DNA of 64,000 bases from DATAUD01 sp035511075 (GCA_035511075.1 DATKFW010000034.1:1-64000); one strand, 5' to 3'; shown: positions 53,134-62,679, numbered from the stretch's first letter. The notes: generated by a model not told the origin, from the sequence alone. Program-made: numbers and translations.

Positions 53134-55725
53134 TCATGCCAGGGTCACGCGAAGCTGTTGGCCTTTGGCAAGGTGAAGATCCGAAACGAACGTAATCAAG
53201 ACGCGGCCATCTTCAATGCGCTTGCGGACACGCAGCTTCTTGCCGTCCAACTGCGCGTGAACCGAGGTTGGCGCGGCCGTCGCGGAAAGGGCCAAAGTTT
53301 TAAGGCGCAGTGTGCCCCACTTGATTTCGACGGTCGCCGTTTTGTTCCGCCCGGTTATCTTCTGCGTGAATGTGCCCCAGCCTTCGGCGCTGGTGAATGC
53401 GGCCCGGAAATCGTGCGGATTTACCCGTGGATCGAACGCAAGATAACCCTTCGGGCCATGATACTCGAAGCCGCACGCGGCAATAAACACTCCATAACTG
53501 GCCATTGAGCGGGCGTAATGATCGCCGCATTCGACTTCGTTCCACGGATTGCGCCGCGAGGCGTGGTAACGATCATGCACCGCCCGCGCGACAGCCAGCC
53601 CTTCCATCGTCAGCCCCTCCCAAATCATGTGCCCGGCGGCCTGATACTCGAAGCCGTTCATGCACTCGTTGAAATAGCCCGCCGCCCACTCCGGGCCTTT
53701 GCCCCTGGCCTGCGCGTAATCCCAGTCGCGCCGCGGAAATGTGCACATCAGCAAACCCGCCTCCCCCGCCAGCGCGTACCATCGTCCCGGCTTATAATTT
53801 TCGCGATACGGGCCCACGTCCGGTGAAAAATTGTAGCGCCAAAGCGATTGGAGCGCAGATACTGTTTCCTTGCGCGGGAGGATGCGCGGCAGGCCGACTT
53901 GAAAGGCCCAGCTTTGTCCGAACACCTGGTCAATCTCGCAGCCCGTTCCCGAATTGATCGCGTCGAGGTGTTTTGGGTCAACTTTGTCGATGAAATACTC
54001 GCCATCGAACAGTTGTCCGACGAGATTCTTCCGGCCCGTCTCAAGAATTCCCCGGCATTGAAGCGCGAACTCCGCGTCGCCGGCTTCATCGGCCATTTCC
54101 GCCGCCGCCGCCAGGGCCGCCAGATACAGCCCGCTCAACCACGCGACGGCCCCGAACCAATCAGTGTCAAGCGTATTGTGCTGATTGCCCTTGATGAGGC
54201 CGTCGCCGTCGCCGTCCTTGGCGATGAGCCATTGCGTGGCTCGCTTGATCCCGGGCCAGGTGCGTTCGAGAAATCCCGCGTCTGGCGCCATCTGATGTTC
54301 CCGCAACGCGCGCAAGATGGTCCCGGATTGTGCGTCCACGGCAGGGATGTTGTTGAACTCGCCCCGAAAATGAATCGCGCCATCGGGCTGAAGGGCGATT
54401 CCGAAATCAATTTTCTCGCGTGTCGTGCGTTCCAGGTCGGGAAAAAGCCGCGCCGTCGCGTGGGCGTACTGATAAACGTGCCCGCAGGTCCCCTCGCAAC
54501 AGCCGACACCCTCCCAACCGTAAAAACGCTCATTCGCAAAACGAAAGCAGGTCGAGGTGGCAAGTATTGAAGCGTTGAGAAACGAGCGGTCCAGGAACCA
54601 AAACGGCAGCGTCGAATCATACCAGGTATCGCGCCACAACCGCGTGCCGCCCGCCAGCCGGTCGAACTGCTCCGCCACATACTGCGCGACGCCGTGCGCC
54701 GAAGAAAACCGGGTGGCGTAATAACGCCCCGCTTTCTTCAACGGCCCGCCCAGCGAGAGATTCGGAAAATACCACGCCAGCACGAATGTGACCAAAACCG
54801 GTTGCCCCGGCGCAAGCGTGAGTTTGCGGCCAAGCGCGCCGGACAATTTCCCGGTGAACGGCGCGGTCTCGTCGGCGCCGGCCTGGTCCGCACTGGCCCG
54901 CTCCGCGGGTTCGCCGAGCAACGCCAGGGCCATCGTGCCAAAATCCGGCAGTTCTTCCAGCGGCGCCGTCGGGCGACTCGCGGCCTTTTCCGCGGAGCAG
55001 AGCAAAGTTGTCAGGCCGACCTCACGCACGACACGATTGCGCAACAGCCCGTCCTCCGAGCGGTTGTTCAGGCATACGCCATTTTCCAACTGACCGGAGA
55101 GCGTCGCCTCGACCGGCAAGGCGGAGGTGTTGCGCAGCGTGAATTGGAGAATCGTCGCGGGCAAACTGGAGTCGTCGGTGTTCAGGGGGATGAACGGCGA
55201 AAACGCTTCCAGCTTTACGGCCACCGGCACGCCGGCGTCGGCGTATTCCACCGTGCCAATCGGATATTCTCCGCGAAAAGCAACCTCGGAAAACCCGGCG
55301 CCATCGAGCGTGCGGGTATCCGGCCCGATCGTCAGTGTGAATTGTTGCTGCAATGGCGAAGCCGGAGTCAGCGGCCTGGCATAATGCTCCGACCCGGTTT
55401 GGATGGACTGATTGAAAATGTCCCAATGCCAAAGGCGCCCGTCGCCACCCAGATAAAGCTGCCCTGCCCCGATGCCGCCGACCGGCATTCCGATAAATTT
55501 GAGGTCGCTGCCGCGCAAAATCTCCGGTGTGCCGCGTTCGAAAAGGGATTTCACCCATTCAGGCCGCAGCTTCTTGTCGGCCGGCACGAGATGTTCGAAG
55601 TCCGCCCGGGTGAACGGCCCGGCCATCACGGGCAGGCGTGAAAACGCCAGACCCAACGTCGTTGCCGCCGAGATTTTAAGAAACTCCCTGCGATCCCAAT
55701 GAGCCTTCGTGCTTCTATTGTTCAT
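53134..55725 (-). CDS. Tat-exported GH116-like glycosidase (DUF608/GBA2-type)
   Basis: An 863-residue protein with a Tat signal (DRREFLKISAATTLGLAFS). FIGMPVGGIGAGQLYLGGDGRLWHWDIFNQ starts the GBA2 N-terminal domain; the (alpha/alpha)6 barrel contains WEGVGCCEGTCGHVYQYAHA (nucleophile Glu region), AAEMADEAGDAEFA and GCEIDQVFGQSW (acid/base Asp region). GH116 enzymes hydrolyse beta-glucosides or beta-xylosides, including glucosylceramide. Start 55725 is preferred because it overlaps the methyltransferase stop as ATGA; 55734 is an alternative. It is co-transcribed with the methyltransferase gene. Confidence 0.87.
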   Translation of the reverse strand: MNNRSTKAHWDRREFLKISAATTLGLAFSRLPVMAGPFTRADFEHLVPADKKLRPEWVKSLFERGTPEILRGSDLKFIGMPVGGIGAGQLYLGGDGRLWHWDIFNQSIQTGSEHYARPLTPASPLQQQFTLTIGPDTRTLDGAGFSEVAFRGEYPIGTVEYADAGVPVAVKLEAFSPFIPLNTDDSSLPATILQFTLRNTSALPVEATLSGQLENGVCLNNRSEDGLLRNRVVREVGLTTLLCSAEKAASRPTAPLEELPDFGTMALALLGEPAERASADQAGADETAPFTGKLSGALGRKLTLAPGQPVLVTFVLAWYFPNLSLGGPLKKAGRYYATRFSSAHGVAQYVAEQFDRLAGGTRLWRDTWYDSTLPFWFLDRSFLNASILATSTCFRFANERFYGWEGVGCCEGTCGHVYQYAHATARLFPDLERTTREKIDFGIALQPDGAIHFRGEFNNIPAVDAQSGTILRALREHQMAPDAGFLERTWPGIKRATQWLIAKDGDGDGLIKGNQHNTLDTDWFGAVAWLSGLYLAALAAAAEMADEAGDAEFALQCRGILETGRKNLVGQLFDGEYFIDKVDPKHLDAINSGTGCEIDQVFGQSWAFQVGLPRILPRKETVSALQSLWRYNFSPDVGPYRENYKPGRWYALAGEAGLLMCTFPRRDWDYAQARGKGPEWAAGYFNECMNGFEYQAAGHMIWEGLTMEGLAVARAVHDRYHASRRNPWNEVECGDHYARSMASYGVFIAACGFEYHGPKGYLAFDPRVNPHDFRAAFTSAEGWGTFTQKITGRNKTATVEIKWGTLRLKTLALSATAAPTSVHAQLDGKKLRVRKRIEDGRVLITFVSDLHLAKGQQLRVTLA

Positions 55726-56432
55726 GCTCCGCATTGTCGACGCCCCGCGCCGTAAAGAAAGTAGTGGTCAGTCTGGCGAATATCGAAATGCCAGCCAAGG
55801 TCGCGCAATCGCCCGGTCAGGTCAGCGGGATCGTAGAAGATTTTGCAAACCTCGAACGTCCGCCCGTCATTGAGTCGGCGGCGCGCCACGGTTGCGGCCG
55901 GCTCCGGCAACTGGTGGTCAACGGCTGTCGAAGTCCGCTCGCGCCGGGAATCCACGAAGAACACGCGCCCGCCGGGAGCAAGGCACGAATGGACAAGCCG
56001 CCAAAACGCGGCGAACCGTTCCGGCGGAACATGAGACAGCCAGAAGCCGAAGAACACAGTGTCGAACTGCTCGTTCGGCTGCCACGCGAAGATGTCGGCC
56101 TCCACATAGTCAACAAGCGGTGAACCAAGGCGGGCGGCGTTGATGCCAAGCATCTCAGGCGAGCCGTCGAGCGCGGTCAGGTGAGAGGCGAATGCCAGCA
56201 GCTTCTCGCTCCAGATACCGGTACCGCAGGCCAACTCCAGGACGCGCCCCGCCGGACGGAATGCGGACAGTGCCGATGAAACCATCGCGCCCTCCGCAAA
56301 CCATTGGGCATTGAGAGCCGGGCCCCGGTCGTAGCGCCCCTGTCGCCACCACCACTGGTCATATTCGCCGACTCGTGCCCGGTAGTACTCAAGCTGCTGC
56401 CGCAGAGTCGTGGAGCTTTCTGTCGCTGTCAT
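55722..56432 (-). CDS. Class I SAM-dependent methyltransferase
   Basis: A 236-residue methyltransferase: motif I VLELACGTGIWSEKL, then LTALDGSPEMLGIN, motif II ADIFAWQPNEQFDTVFFGFWLSHVP, and the post-motif FAAFWRLVHSCLAPGGRVFFVDS. The Rossmann domain is followed by RRLNDGRTFEVCKIFYDP. The N-terminal YYRARVGEYDQWWWRQG is a capping segment of small-molecule methyltransferases. The substrate is unknown. Coupled to the GH116 gene by a 4-bp overlap, though a functional link is not obvious. Confidence 0.88.
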   Translation of the reverse strand: MTATESSTTLRQQLEYYRARVGEYDQWWWRQGRYDRGPALNAQWFAEGAMVSSALSAFRPAGRVLELACGTGIWSEKLLAFASHLTALDGSPEMLGINAARLGSPLVDYVEADIFAWQPNEQFDTVFFGFWLSHVPPERFAAFWRLVHSCLAPGGRVFFVDSRRERTSTAVDHQLPEPAATVARRRLNDGRTFEVCKIFYDPADLTGRLRDLGWHFDIRQTDHYFLYGAGRRQCGA

Positions 56433-56569
56433 CGCGTGATAGGTTTAGATAAGCCCTTTTGCGGTTGAGTTGCAATACCGCTGAAGTCACCGGCCATAAA
56501 ATATGTTGGACACACTCACGGCTTCGTGATAACCCATCACCAATGGAAGCGTCCTTGATCCGAACACAC

Positions 56570-56740
56570 ATGAAAAAGCTCGTCGCAATACTTCTTCTGG
56601 CTGCGGTTTCGTGGGCTTTGGCCGGTACTCCGGCGCAAGCCGCCGAGGTCAATTCATCCGCCATGACTCTGGCCCACAAGCACCATCACCACAAGAAACA
56701 GAAACACCACACAAAGGCCAGGAAGCACGTCACGGCATAA
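56570..56740 (+). CDS. Exported His/Lys-rich mini-protein
   Basis: From ATG 56570 the protein has 56 residues: a signal peptide (MKKLVAILLLAAVSWALA, cleavage near AQAAEV) and a mature part dominated by HKHHHHKKQKHHTKARKH. The His/Lys-rich tail suggests binding of divalent metals or anionic surfaces. The frame is open to 56459, but the signal peptide fixes the start. It is followed by a good intrinsic terminator at 56782. Confidence 0.7.
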   Translation: MKKLVAILLLAAVSWALAGTPAQAAEVNSSAMTLAHKHHHHKKQKHHTKARKHVTA

Positions 56741-56781
56741 TCGCCTGGCGCCTTTAGAGGTCGCTCCGCATTTGCTTTAAG

Positions 56782-56813
56782 AAAGCCCCGCTTGCCAGGC
56801 TGCGGGGCTTTTT
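56782..56813 (+). terminator. Intrinsic terminator between the His-rich gene and ribBA
   Basis: AAAGCCCCGC (56782-56791) pairs perfectly with GCGGGGCTTT (56802-56811), with a 10-nt loop and TTTTT at the end. It ends only 17 bp before the ribBA ATG at 56831. It is a strong terminator for the mini-gene, but leaves almost no room for a separate ribBA promoter. Confidence 0.82.
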
Positions 56814-56830
56814 GTCCACTTGCTCTGAAT

Positions 56831-58030
56831 ATGAAAAAAGCATTCGACTCCATTGAATCTGTCATTGCCGATGTCCGCAAAGGCAGGATGGTCGTGGCCG
56901 TCGATGACGCCGACCGTGAAAACGAGGGCGATCTCATCATGGCCGCCGAATGTGTCACCCCCGCCGCGGTCAATTTCATGGCCAGGCACGGGCGCGGGTT
57001 GATTTGTGTTCCGACCAGCTACGAGCGCTTGAAGCAGCTCGGCATCGAACAAATGGTCGTTCAAAACACCGAGAATTTCCGCACCGATTTCCACGTCAGC
57101 GTCGATGCCGCTCGCGGCATCTCCACGGGCATCAGCGCCGCCGACCGCGCCCTGACCATCAAAATCATGGCCGACCCGACCGCTGTGCCCGAAGACCTCG
57201 TGCAACCGGGCCATGTCTTTCCACTCCGCGCCAAAGCCGGCGGCGTCCTGCAACGAGCCGGGCATACCGAAGCCGCGGTCGATCTCGCCAAATTGGCCGG
57301 GCGGCGGGGCATTGGCATCGTTTGCGAGATCATGAGCGATGACGGTTCGATGGCCCGCCTGCCGGAACTGAAGCGCTTCGCCTCCAAACACAAATTGAAG
57401 CTTTGCACCATCGCCGACCTGATCCATTACCGCCGAACCCGCGAAAAACTCGTCGAGCGCATCGAAGTGGTGAAAATGCCCACGGCCTACGGCGACTTTG
57501 ATCTCTATCTTTACCGCTCGAAGCTCGACGGCCAGCATCACCTCGCGCTCGTAAAGGGCGAAGTGGCGGGGAAGGACAATGTCCTGGTGCGCGTCCACAG
57601 CGAATGCTTGACAGGCGACGTTTTTGGCTCGCGCCGCTGCGATTGCGGGCCGCAATTGCACCAGGCGATGCGCCTGATCGCCGCCGAGGGGCGCGGTGTC
57701 CTGGTTTACATGCGGCAGGAGGGACGCGGCATCGGGCTGCCTTCCAAGATCAAGGCTTACAAATTGCAGGAACGCGGCTACGACACCGTCGAAGCCAATC
57801 TGAAGCTTGGCTTTGGCATGGACCTTCGCGAATACGGCCTCGGAGCGCAAATCCTGGTCGATCTGGGTCTGAAAACCATTTCATTATTGACAAACAATCC
57901 GCGAAAGGTCGTCGGACTCGAGGGCTACGGTCTTGAAATCATCGAGCAACTCCCGATTAAAATCCGCCCCAATCCGCACAACGAGAAGTATCTGGAAACC
58001 AAACGCAAGAAGTTGGGCCATTTGCTGTGA
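56831..58030 (+). CDS. ribBA: Bifunctional DHBP synthase / GTP cyclohydrolase II
   Basis: A 399-residue fusion. The RibB half (1-200) has VVAVDDADRENEGDLIMAAE, GRGLICVP, DFHVSVDAARGISTGISAADRA, HVFPLRAKAGGVLQRAGHTEA and GIVCEIMSDDG. The RibA half has RVHSECLTGDVFGSRRCDCG (zinc cysteines), YMRQEGRGIGL and LGAQILVDLGLKTISLLTNNPRK. Both reactions start riboflavin synthesis. The start MKKAFDSIESVIADV is preferred to a longer TTG-led frame that would begin inside the terminator. No ribE, ribH or FMN riboswitch was seen. Confidence 0.96.
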   Translation: MKKAFDSIESVIADVRKGRMVVAVDDADRENEGDLIMAAECVTPAAVNFMARHGRGLICVPTSYERLKQLGIEQMVVQNTENFRTDFHVSVDAARGISTGISAADRALTIKIMADPTAVPEDLVQPGHVFPLRAKAGGVLQRAGHTEAAVDLAKLAGRRGIGIVCEIMSDDGSMARLPELKRFASKHKLKLCTIADLIHYRRTREKLVERIEVVKMPTAYGDFDLYLYRSKLDGQHHLALVKGEVAGKDNVLVRVHSECLTGDVFGSRRCDCGPQLHQAMRLIAAEGRGVLVYMRQEGRGIGLPSKIKAYKLQERGYDTVEANLKLGFGMDLREYGLGAQILVDLGLKTISLLTNNPRKVVGLEGYGLEIIEQLPIKIRPNPHNEKYLETKRKKLGHLL

Positions 58031-58241
58031 TAGCGCCGACGACGAGAGCCGCCTGCCGCCTCAATATTCGTGATGATTCAGAAAGATGCGAAATCCGGAA
58101 AATGCTTGACAATCAGAGTGGGGGACGATCTGTGAGGACTCCTGATAAATAGTATTGTCACTTCCGAGTCGGGCGCCTTCAACCACTCCATACGCAAGAA
58201 ATACTCCCCCTATCCCTGCTCCGGATATCGTGTTTGCTGAT
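58031..58241. other. Intergenic region without recognised feature
   Basis: This convergent 211-bp gap between ribBA and the small membrane gene contains no strong hairpin or promoter. On the minus strand one frame reads AGIGGVFLAYGVVEGARLG to a stop at about 58067, but it has no usable start codon and no known relative, so it is not called as a gene. Confidence 0.4.
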
Positions 58242-58595
58242 TTAATTCCAATGCGCCCTTAGCCACACGACACCAAGCAGCACCAGACTCGCTGCGACAA
58301 AAACATATGCCAGCCAATAAATGCGTCGATGCGTTCGATCTAGATGCGTCGGACCGATACTCCAAAACCGGCGCTGCTTGTAAAGAGGCAGCCGGGCGAC
58401 AAAAAGCATGACAATACTTATTACGCCCACCCCCAATCCGACACCATAGAGCGCACGCAAGTCCCCAGCCTTCAGTCGTAAGACAAGTGGAATCAAGATG
58501 CTCGCCAACAACCCGATTACGAGAGGCACGCCGGACATGCCCAAAAGGCACAGCCAGTCCCGAGGAACATACCAATCCGAGTCCCGCTTGTTCAC
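58242..58595 (-). CDS. Small integral membrane protein
   Basis: A 117-residue protein using a GTG start at 58595, with three to four hydrophobic segments: LCLLGMSGVPLVIGLLASILIP, YGVGLGVGVISIVMLFVA and YWLAYVFVAASLVLLGVVWL. A charged loop (LYKQRRFWSIGPTHLDRTHRR) separates the second and third. The longer frame reaching 58718 overlaps the disrupted sigma gene and is less likely. No family was recognised. It lies 13 bp after the broken sigma gene and may be downstream of the kinase locus. Confidence 0.6.
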   Translation of the reverse strand: MNKRDSDWYVPRDWLCLLGMSGVPLVIGLLASILIPLVLRLKAGDLRALYGVGLGVGVISIVMLFVARLPLYKQRRFWSIGPTHLDRTHRRIYWLAYVFVAASLVLLGVVWLRAHWN

Positions 58596-58608
58596 GGAAC
58601 AAATGTTA

Positions 58609-59220
58609 TCACCGACAGCACCCAGAATCAAGCTTCCGGCATGGAGTCGGCTTTGAGGAAGCGGCGATCGTGTTTGGCGATGTTCTTTCGCTGACGATCT
58701 CTGACCCTGCGCACTCACAATTGGAAAACCGATGGATTTCGGTCCGACAGTCGCACCAGAGAAAATTGCTCGTTGTCGTACATACTGAAAGGGGCGATAA
58801 TGTCCGCATTGTCAGCGCTCGGCGGGCGAGCACCTCCAGCGCATCGTTAATGCACAGCAACTGCGTGTCATCTACGTCGGCGGCAACCTCCAGAGAGTCC
58901 AAATCAACGCGTTCGGAGCCGGACCCACGTTTCTGCGCGTTCTTGCGGCGCGCGTTGTCAATCAGGATGCGGCGCATCGCCTCCGCTGCGGCGGCGAAGA
59001 AGTGAGCGCGACAGTCCCATTTATTATTTTCGCCGCCAGCCAGTCGCAGCCATGCCTCGTGAACCAGCGCAGTGGGCTGAAGCGTCTGCCCCGCGGCCTC
59101 GTGCGCCATCTTTTGCGCCGCGAGTCTGCGCAGTTCGTCATAGACGAGCGGTAGCAATTCCTCGGCGGCCTTAGAGTCGCCCTGATCCACCCGCGACAAA
59201 ATGTGCGTGAACTCTGTCAC
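58609..59220 (-). pseudogene. Truncated ECF-type sigma factor lacking region 4
   Basis: Residues 1 to about 133 are a clean TIGR02999-type sigma region 2 (DSKAAEELLPLVYDELRRLA, LQPTALVHEAWLRL, HFFAAAAEAMRRILIDNARRK) up to NDALEVLAR. After about 58821 all three frames lose similarity; the 70 following residues are Ser/Thr/Cys-rich and no region 4 HTH is present. A deletion or recombination, not a single frameshift, is implied. Without region 4 it cannot recognise -35 elements. It lies directly downstream of the WD40 kinase gene. Confidence 0.75.
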
Positions 59221-59301
59221 TTTTCCAGAATAAGGACGCGGAGGCTGAGGACAACACTAATTCTGATTATCAAGCAGCCTGTTGCTTTGCGACGCCGGAA
59301 A

Positions 59302-62300
59302 TCATTTTACGATAGTTGCTTCTTCTGCCTGCCACTTGGCGGCCTGGTCTTTGCTTGCGGCCTGCCACACTTTGGCTGTTTTATCAAAACCGCCCGTGAC
59401 AATCCTCTGGCCATCCGGGGAAAAAGCCGCGGACAAAACTCCGGCATCGTGCCCATGGAGAGTGAGGAGTTCCTTGCCACTGGCCGCATCCCACACCTTG
59501 GCCGTTTTATCACCGCCGGCGGTAACAATCCGCTGGCCGTCCGGGGAAAAGGCGGCAGAATGAACCGGGCCGCCGTGCCCACGGAGAGTGAGGAGTTCTT
59601 TGCCGGTGGCCGCATCCCATACCTTGGCCGTTGCATCTCCACTGGCCGTGACAATCCGGAGCGCGTCGGGGGAGAAGGCCACAGAGTTAAGCTGGTCGCC
59701 ATGCCCCTTGAGGGTGAGGAGTTCCTTGCCGCTGGCCACCTCCCATACCGTGACCGTCTTGTCGATACTGCCCGTGACAAGCCGCTGGCCATCCGGGGAA
59801 AAGGCGAACGCGTTAACCAGATTGCTGTTTAAGTTAAAGGTGGAGAGTTCCTTGCCGCTGGATGCATCCCAGAACGTGGCCGTCGTGTTCGTGCCGGCCG
59901 TGAAAATCCGCTGGCCGTCCGGGGAAAAGTCCACACCGCAAACCAAGCCGCTGCGCCCCTTGAGGGTAAGGAGTTCCTTGCCGCTGGCTGCGTCCCACAC
60001 CTTGGCCGTGTTGTCCTCGCTGGTCGCGATTCGTCGGCCGTCCGGTGAAAAGGCCCCAGCCAAACCCTTGAGAGTGAAGAGTTCTTTGCTGGTGGCCGCA
60101 TCCCATACCTTGGCCGTCTTGTCGCTACTGCCCGTGAGAATCCGCTGGCCATCCGAGGAAAAAGCCACGCTGTAAACCAAGCCGCTGTGTCCCTTGAGGG
60201 TGGGCAGCTCCGTGCCGCTGGCCGCGTCCCACACTTTGGCCGTGTGATCCCAACTGCACGTGACAACCCGCTGGCCGTCTGGGGAGAAGGCCACACCACT
60301 GACCAAGCCGCCATGCCCCTTGAGAGTGAGGAGTTCCTTGCCGCTGGCCGCATCCCACACTTTGGCCGTGTTATCAAAACTGCCGGTGACAATCCGCTTG
60401 CTGTCCTGGGAAAAGGCGACTGACCAAACCTCGCCGTCATGGCCTTTGAGAGTGAGCAGTTCCTTGCCGCTGGCCGCATCCCACACTTTGGATGTTTTAT
60501 CCCGACTGCCGGTGACAATCCGCTGGCCGTCCGGAGAAAAAGCCATGGAGAAAATCCCGCCGCCGTGCCCCTTGAGGGTGAGCAACTCCTTGCCGCTGGC
60601 GGTCTCCCACACCTTGGCCGTGTTATCGTCACCATCCGTGGCAATCCTCTGGCCGTCCGGGGAAAAAGCGGCACATTGACCCGCGCCGCCATGCCCTTTG
60701 AGAGTGAGGAGTTCCTCGCCGCTGGCGGCATCCCACACCTTGGCCGTGTTATCAAAGCTGCCCGTGACAATCCGCTGGCCGTCCGGGGAAAAGGCCACAG
60801 ACCAAACCCCAGCACCGTGCCCCTTGAGAGTGAGGAGTTCCTTGCCACTGGCCGCATCCCACACCTTGGCCGTGGTATCTTCACTTCCCGTCGCGATGCG
60901 CTGGCCGTCCGGGGAAAAGGCCACGGACTCAACGGCAGTGCCGTTCCAGCCAACCCCGAGTCCATGCCCTTTGAGAGTGAGGAGTTCCTTGCCGCTGGCC
61001 GTGTCCCACACCTTAGCCGTGTTATCCCGGCTGCCCGTGACAATCCGCCGTCCGTCTGGGGAGAAGGCCACTGAAGTTACTGAATCCAGATGGCCGCGCA
61101 AGGTGGCCAAGGCCAGATGCGTTTGCCGCTCCCAATAATACCATTCAAAACCGCGCCTCGGAAACCCTTTGGTTTCCTCAAGCAGTTCCCGCACTCGGTC
61201 AACAGCGCCTTGATCCCACGCCTGGCCAGCCAAATTCATATCGGCGATGTAGAGGAGGTGATCTGCCTCAGCTTTCTCTGCTTCCGCCTTTTCTTTGCTG
61301 GCCTGCGCCGCTTTTCGCTGGCTCGCTTCGGCTATGGTGGCTTGCAATGCCTTGTCTCGCTCCACGCGAGTTTGACTCCAGCCCAGCGCAGCCAAGGCCA
61401 GTCCAGACACCAGTGCGACGACTACTGCCACGCCAGCGCCGAATGCCAGTTTGTTTCGATGGAACGCTTTCTGGAAGCGATAAGCAGCGCTAGGCGGGCG
61501 GGCGGTGATGGGTTCGTTTTCCAAGTGGCGCTTGAGGTCCGCCGCGAGGCCGTTGGCGGTTTCGTAGCGGCGGGTGCGGTCTTTTTCCAACGCTTTCATG
61601 ACGATCCAGTCGAGGTCGCCACGCACCATGTTGACCAGACCAAGCGATTCGACTTTCCGATGTTTCGCGATCTCCGTCAAATCGGGGCCCTGCATCGTGC
61701 TCAAGCACGTTGAGGGTCGCGCCGGTTCCTGTTCGCGAATGGTGCGGCGGATTTCGTCGAGGCCGGCTTGCAACAATTCTTTGGCGTTGAAAGGAGTTTG
61801 GCCGGTAAGTAATTCGTAGAGCAAGACGCCCAGGCTGTAGATGTCGCTACGGGTGTCGATATCGAGCGCGCTCATCTCCGCTTGTTCGGGACTCATGTAA
61901 GCTGGCGTCCCGATAAACTGTTCGAAGGCGGTGAAAAGAGTCTGGTCGGTCAATTTGCCAGACGTCGCTTTGGCGATGCCAAAATCGATCACCTTTGGAA
62001 CCGGCACGCCGTCGTGCATGGTGACAAGGATGTTGGAGGGCTTGATATCGCGATGGATGATGCCTTTTTGGTGCGCGTGTTGAATGGCGCGGCAAACTTG
62101 AATGAAAAGATCGACGCGTTCGCGGGTGGAGAGGTTGTTCTGGTCGCAGTAGTCGGTGATTTTGATGCCGCGCACCAGTTCCATGACGAAGTAGGGGCGG
62201 CCTGTGTCTGTGGCTCCGGCGTCGAGGACTTTGGCGATGTTGGGATGGTCCATCATGGCGAGGGCCTGACGTTCGGCCTCGAACCTGGCAATGACGCCTT

Positions 62301-62679
62301 TGGTGTCCATGCCCAGTTTGATGACTTTGAGGGCGACGCGTCGGCTGACTGGCTGCTGTTGCTCGGCCATATAGACGACGCCGCACCCGCCCTCGCCGAT
62401 TTGTTGGAGCAATTTGTAGCGACCGATCACAGTTCCGGGAGCTTCGGAAAGGGGCGTGATGAGGACCGTGGGCCTGAGCGCGGCGGCTGGCTGCTCGGGC
62501 AGGAACCCTTGCGGCGCCTCGTGGGCGCGCAGCAAAGCTTCGACGCGGTGGCGCAGGGGGATGTTATCCCGGCAAGCGCCAGCAAGGTAAACTGGGCGCT
62601 CGGAGAGGCTGAAGGCTAGGGCGGCGTTGAAAATGGTTTCCGCTTCGGCGGCGTTCGGATTGGCAGGTTGTTCGTTCAT
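59302..62679 (-). CDS. Transmembrane Ser/Thr kinase with 14 WD40 repeats
   Basis: A 1125-residue protein: a Hanks kinase (about 80-345; IGEGGCGVVYMAE, VALKVIKLG, HRDIKPSN with D211, IDFGIAKAT, GTPAYMSPEQAEM), a membrane segment (about 400-425), a coiled region, then 14 WD40 repeats (about 525-1115), each near 42 residues with LLTLKGHG, VAFSPDGQRI and AKVWDAASGKE. Fourteen equals two seven-bladed propellers. The ninth repeat is shortened. The repeats are extremely alike at DNA level. It is preceded by an intact ECF sigma gene and followed by a truncated one. Confidence 0.94.
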   Translation of the reverse strand: MNEQPANPNAAEAETIFNAALAFSLSERPVYLAGACRDNIPLRHRVEALLRAHEAPQGFLPEQPAAALRPTVLITPLSEAPGTVIGRYKLLQQIGEGGCGVVYMAEQQQPVSRRVALKVIKLGMDTKGVIARFEAERQALAMMDHPNIAKVLDAGATDTGRPYFVMELVRGIKITDYCDQNNLSTRERVDLFIQVCRAIQHAHQKGIIHRDIKPSNILVTMHDGVPVPKVIDFGIAKATSGKLTDQTLFTAFEQFIGTPAYMSPEQAEMSALDIDTRSDIYSLGVLLYELLTGQTPFNAKELLQAGLDEIRRTIREQEPARPSTCLSTMQGPDLTEIAKHRKVESLGLVNMVRGDLDWIVMKALEKDRTRRYETANGLAADLKRHLENEPITARPPSAAYRFQKAFHRNKLAFGAGVAVVVALVSGLALAALGWSQTRVERDKALQATIAEASQRKAAQASKEKAEAEKAEADHLLYIADMNLAGQAWDQGAVDRVRELLEETKGFPRRGFEWYYWERQTHLALATLRGHLDSVTSVAFSPDGRRIVTGSRDNTAKVWDTASGKELLTLKGHGLGVGWNGTAVESVAFSPDGQRIATGSEDTTAKVWDAASGKELLTLKGHGAGVWSVAFSPDGQRIVTGSFDNTAKVWDAASGEELLTLKGHGGAGQCAAFSPDGQRIATDGDDNTAKVWETASGKELLTLKGHGGGIFSMAFSPDGQRIVTGSRDKTSKVWDAASGKELLTLKGHDGEVWSVAFSQDSKRIVTGSFDNTAKVWDAASGKELLTLKGHGGLVSGVAFSPDGQRVVTCSWDHTAKVWDAASGTELPTLKGHSGLVYSVAFSSDGQRILTGSSDKTAKVWDAATSKELFTLKGLAGAFSPDGRRIATSEDNTAKVWDAASGKELLTLKGRSGLVCGVDFSPDGQRIFTAGTNTTATFWDASSGKELSTFNLNSNLVNAFAFSPDGQRLVTGSIDKTVTVWEVASGKELLTLKGHGDQLNSVAFSPDALRIVTASGDATAKVWDAATGKELLTLRGHGGPVHSAAFSPDGQRIVTAGGDKTAKVWDAASGKELLTLHGHDAGVLSAAFSPDGQRIVTGGFDKTAKVWQAASKDQAAKWQAEEATIVK
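59340..61110 (-). repeat. Tandem near-identical 126-bp WD40-coding DNA repeats
   Basis: The DNA encoding the WD40 region consists of about fourteen units of about 126 bp with strings such as CTGGCCGTCCGGGGAAAA recurring in nearly every unit. The second unit is longer by about 18 bp and the ninth is shorter. Such identity suggests recent amplification or gene conversion, and makes the array prone to copy-number change and assembly collapse. Confidence 0.85.

Noticed and set aside
58210..58602. 130-residue minus-strand frame overlapping the small membrane gene
   Set aside because: It is Cys/Arg/Ser-rich and lacks the hydrophobic pattern found in the alternative frame, which is the more likely gene.
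59829..61043. Long alternative frames across the WD40 region on both strands
   Set aside because: The 126-bp repeats are multiples of three and GC-rich, so several frames stay open; only one gives WD40 units.
59340..61110. CRISPR-like regular repeats
   Set aside because: The periodic repeats are coding WD40 units of 126 bp without unique spacers, and no cas genes are present.
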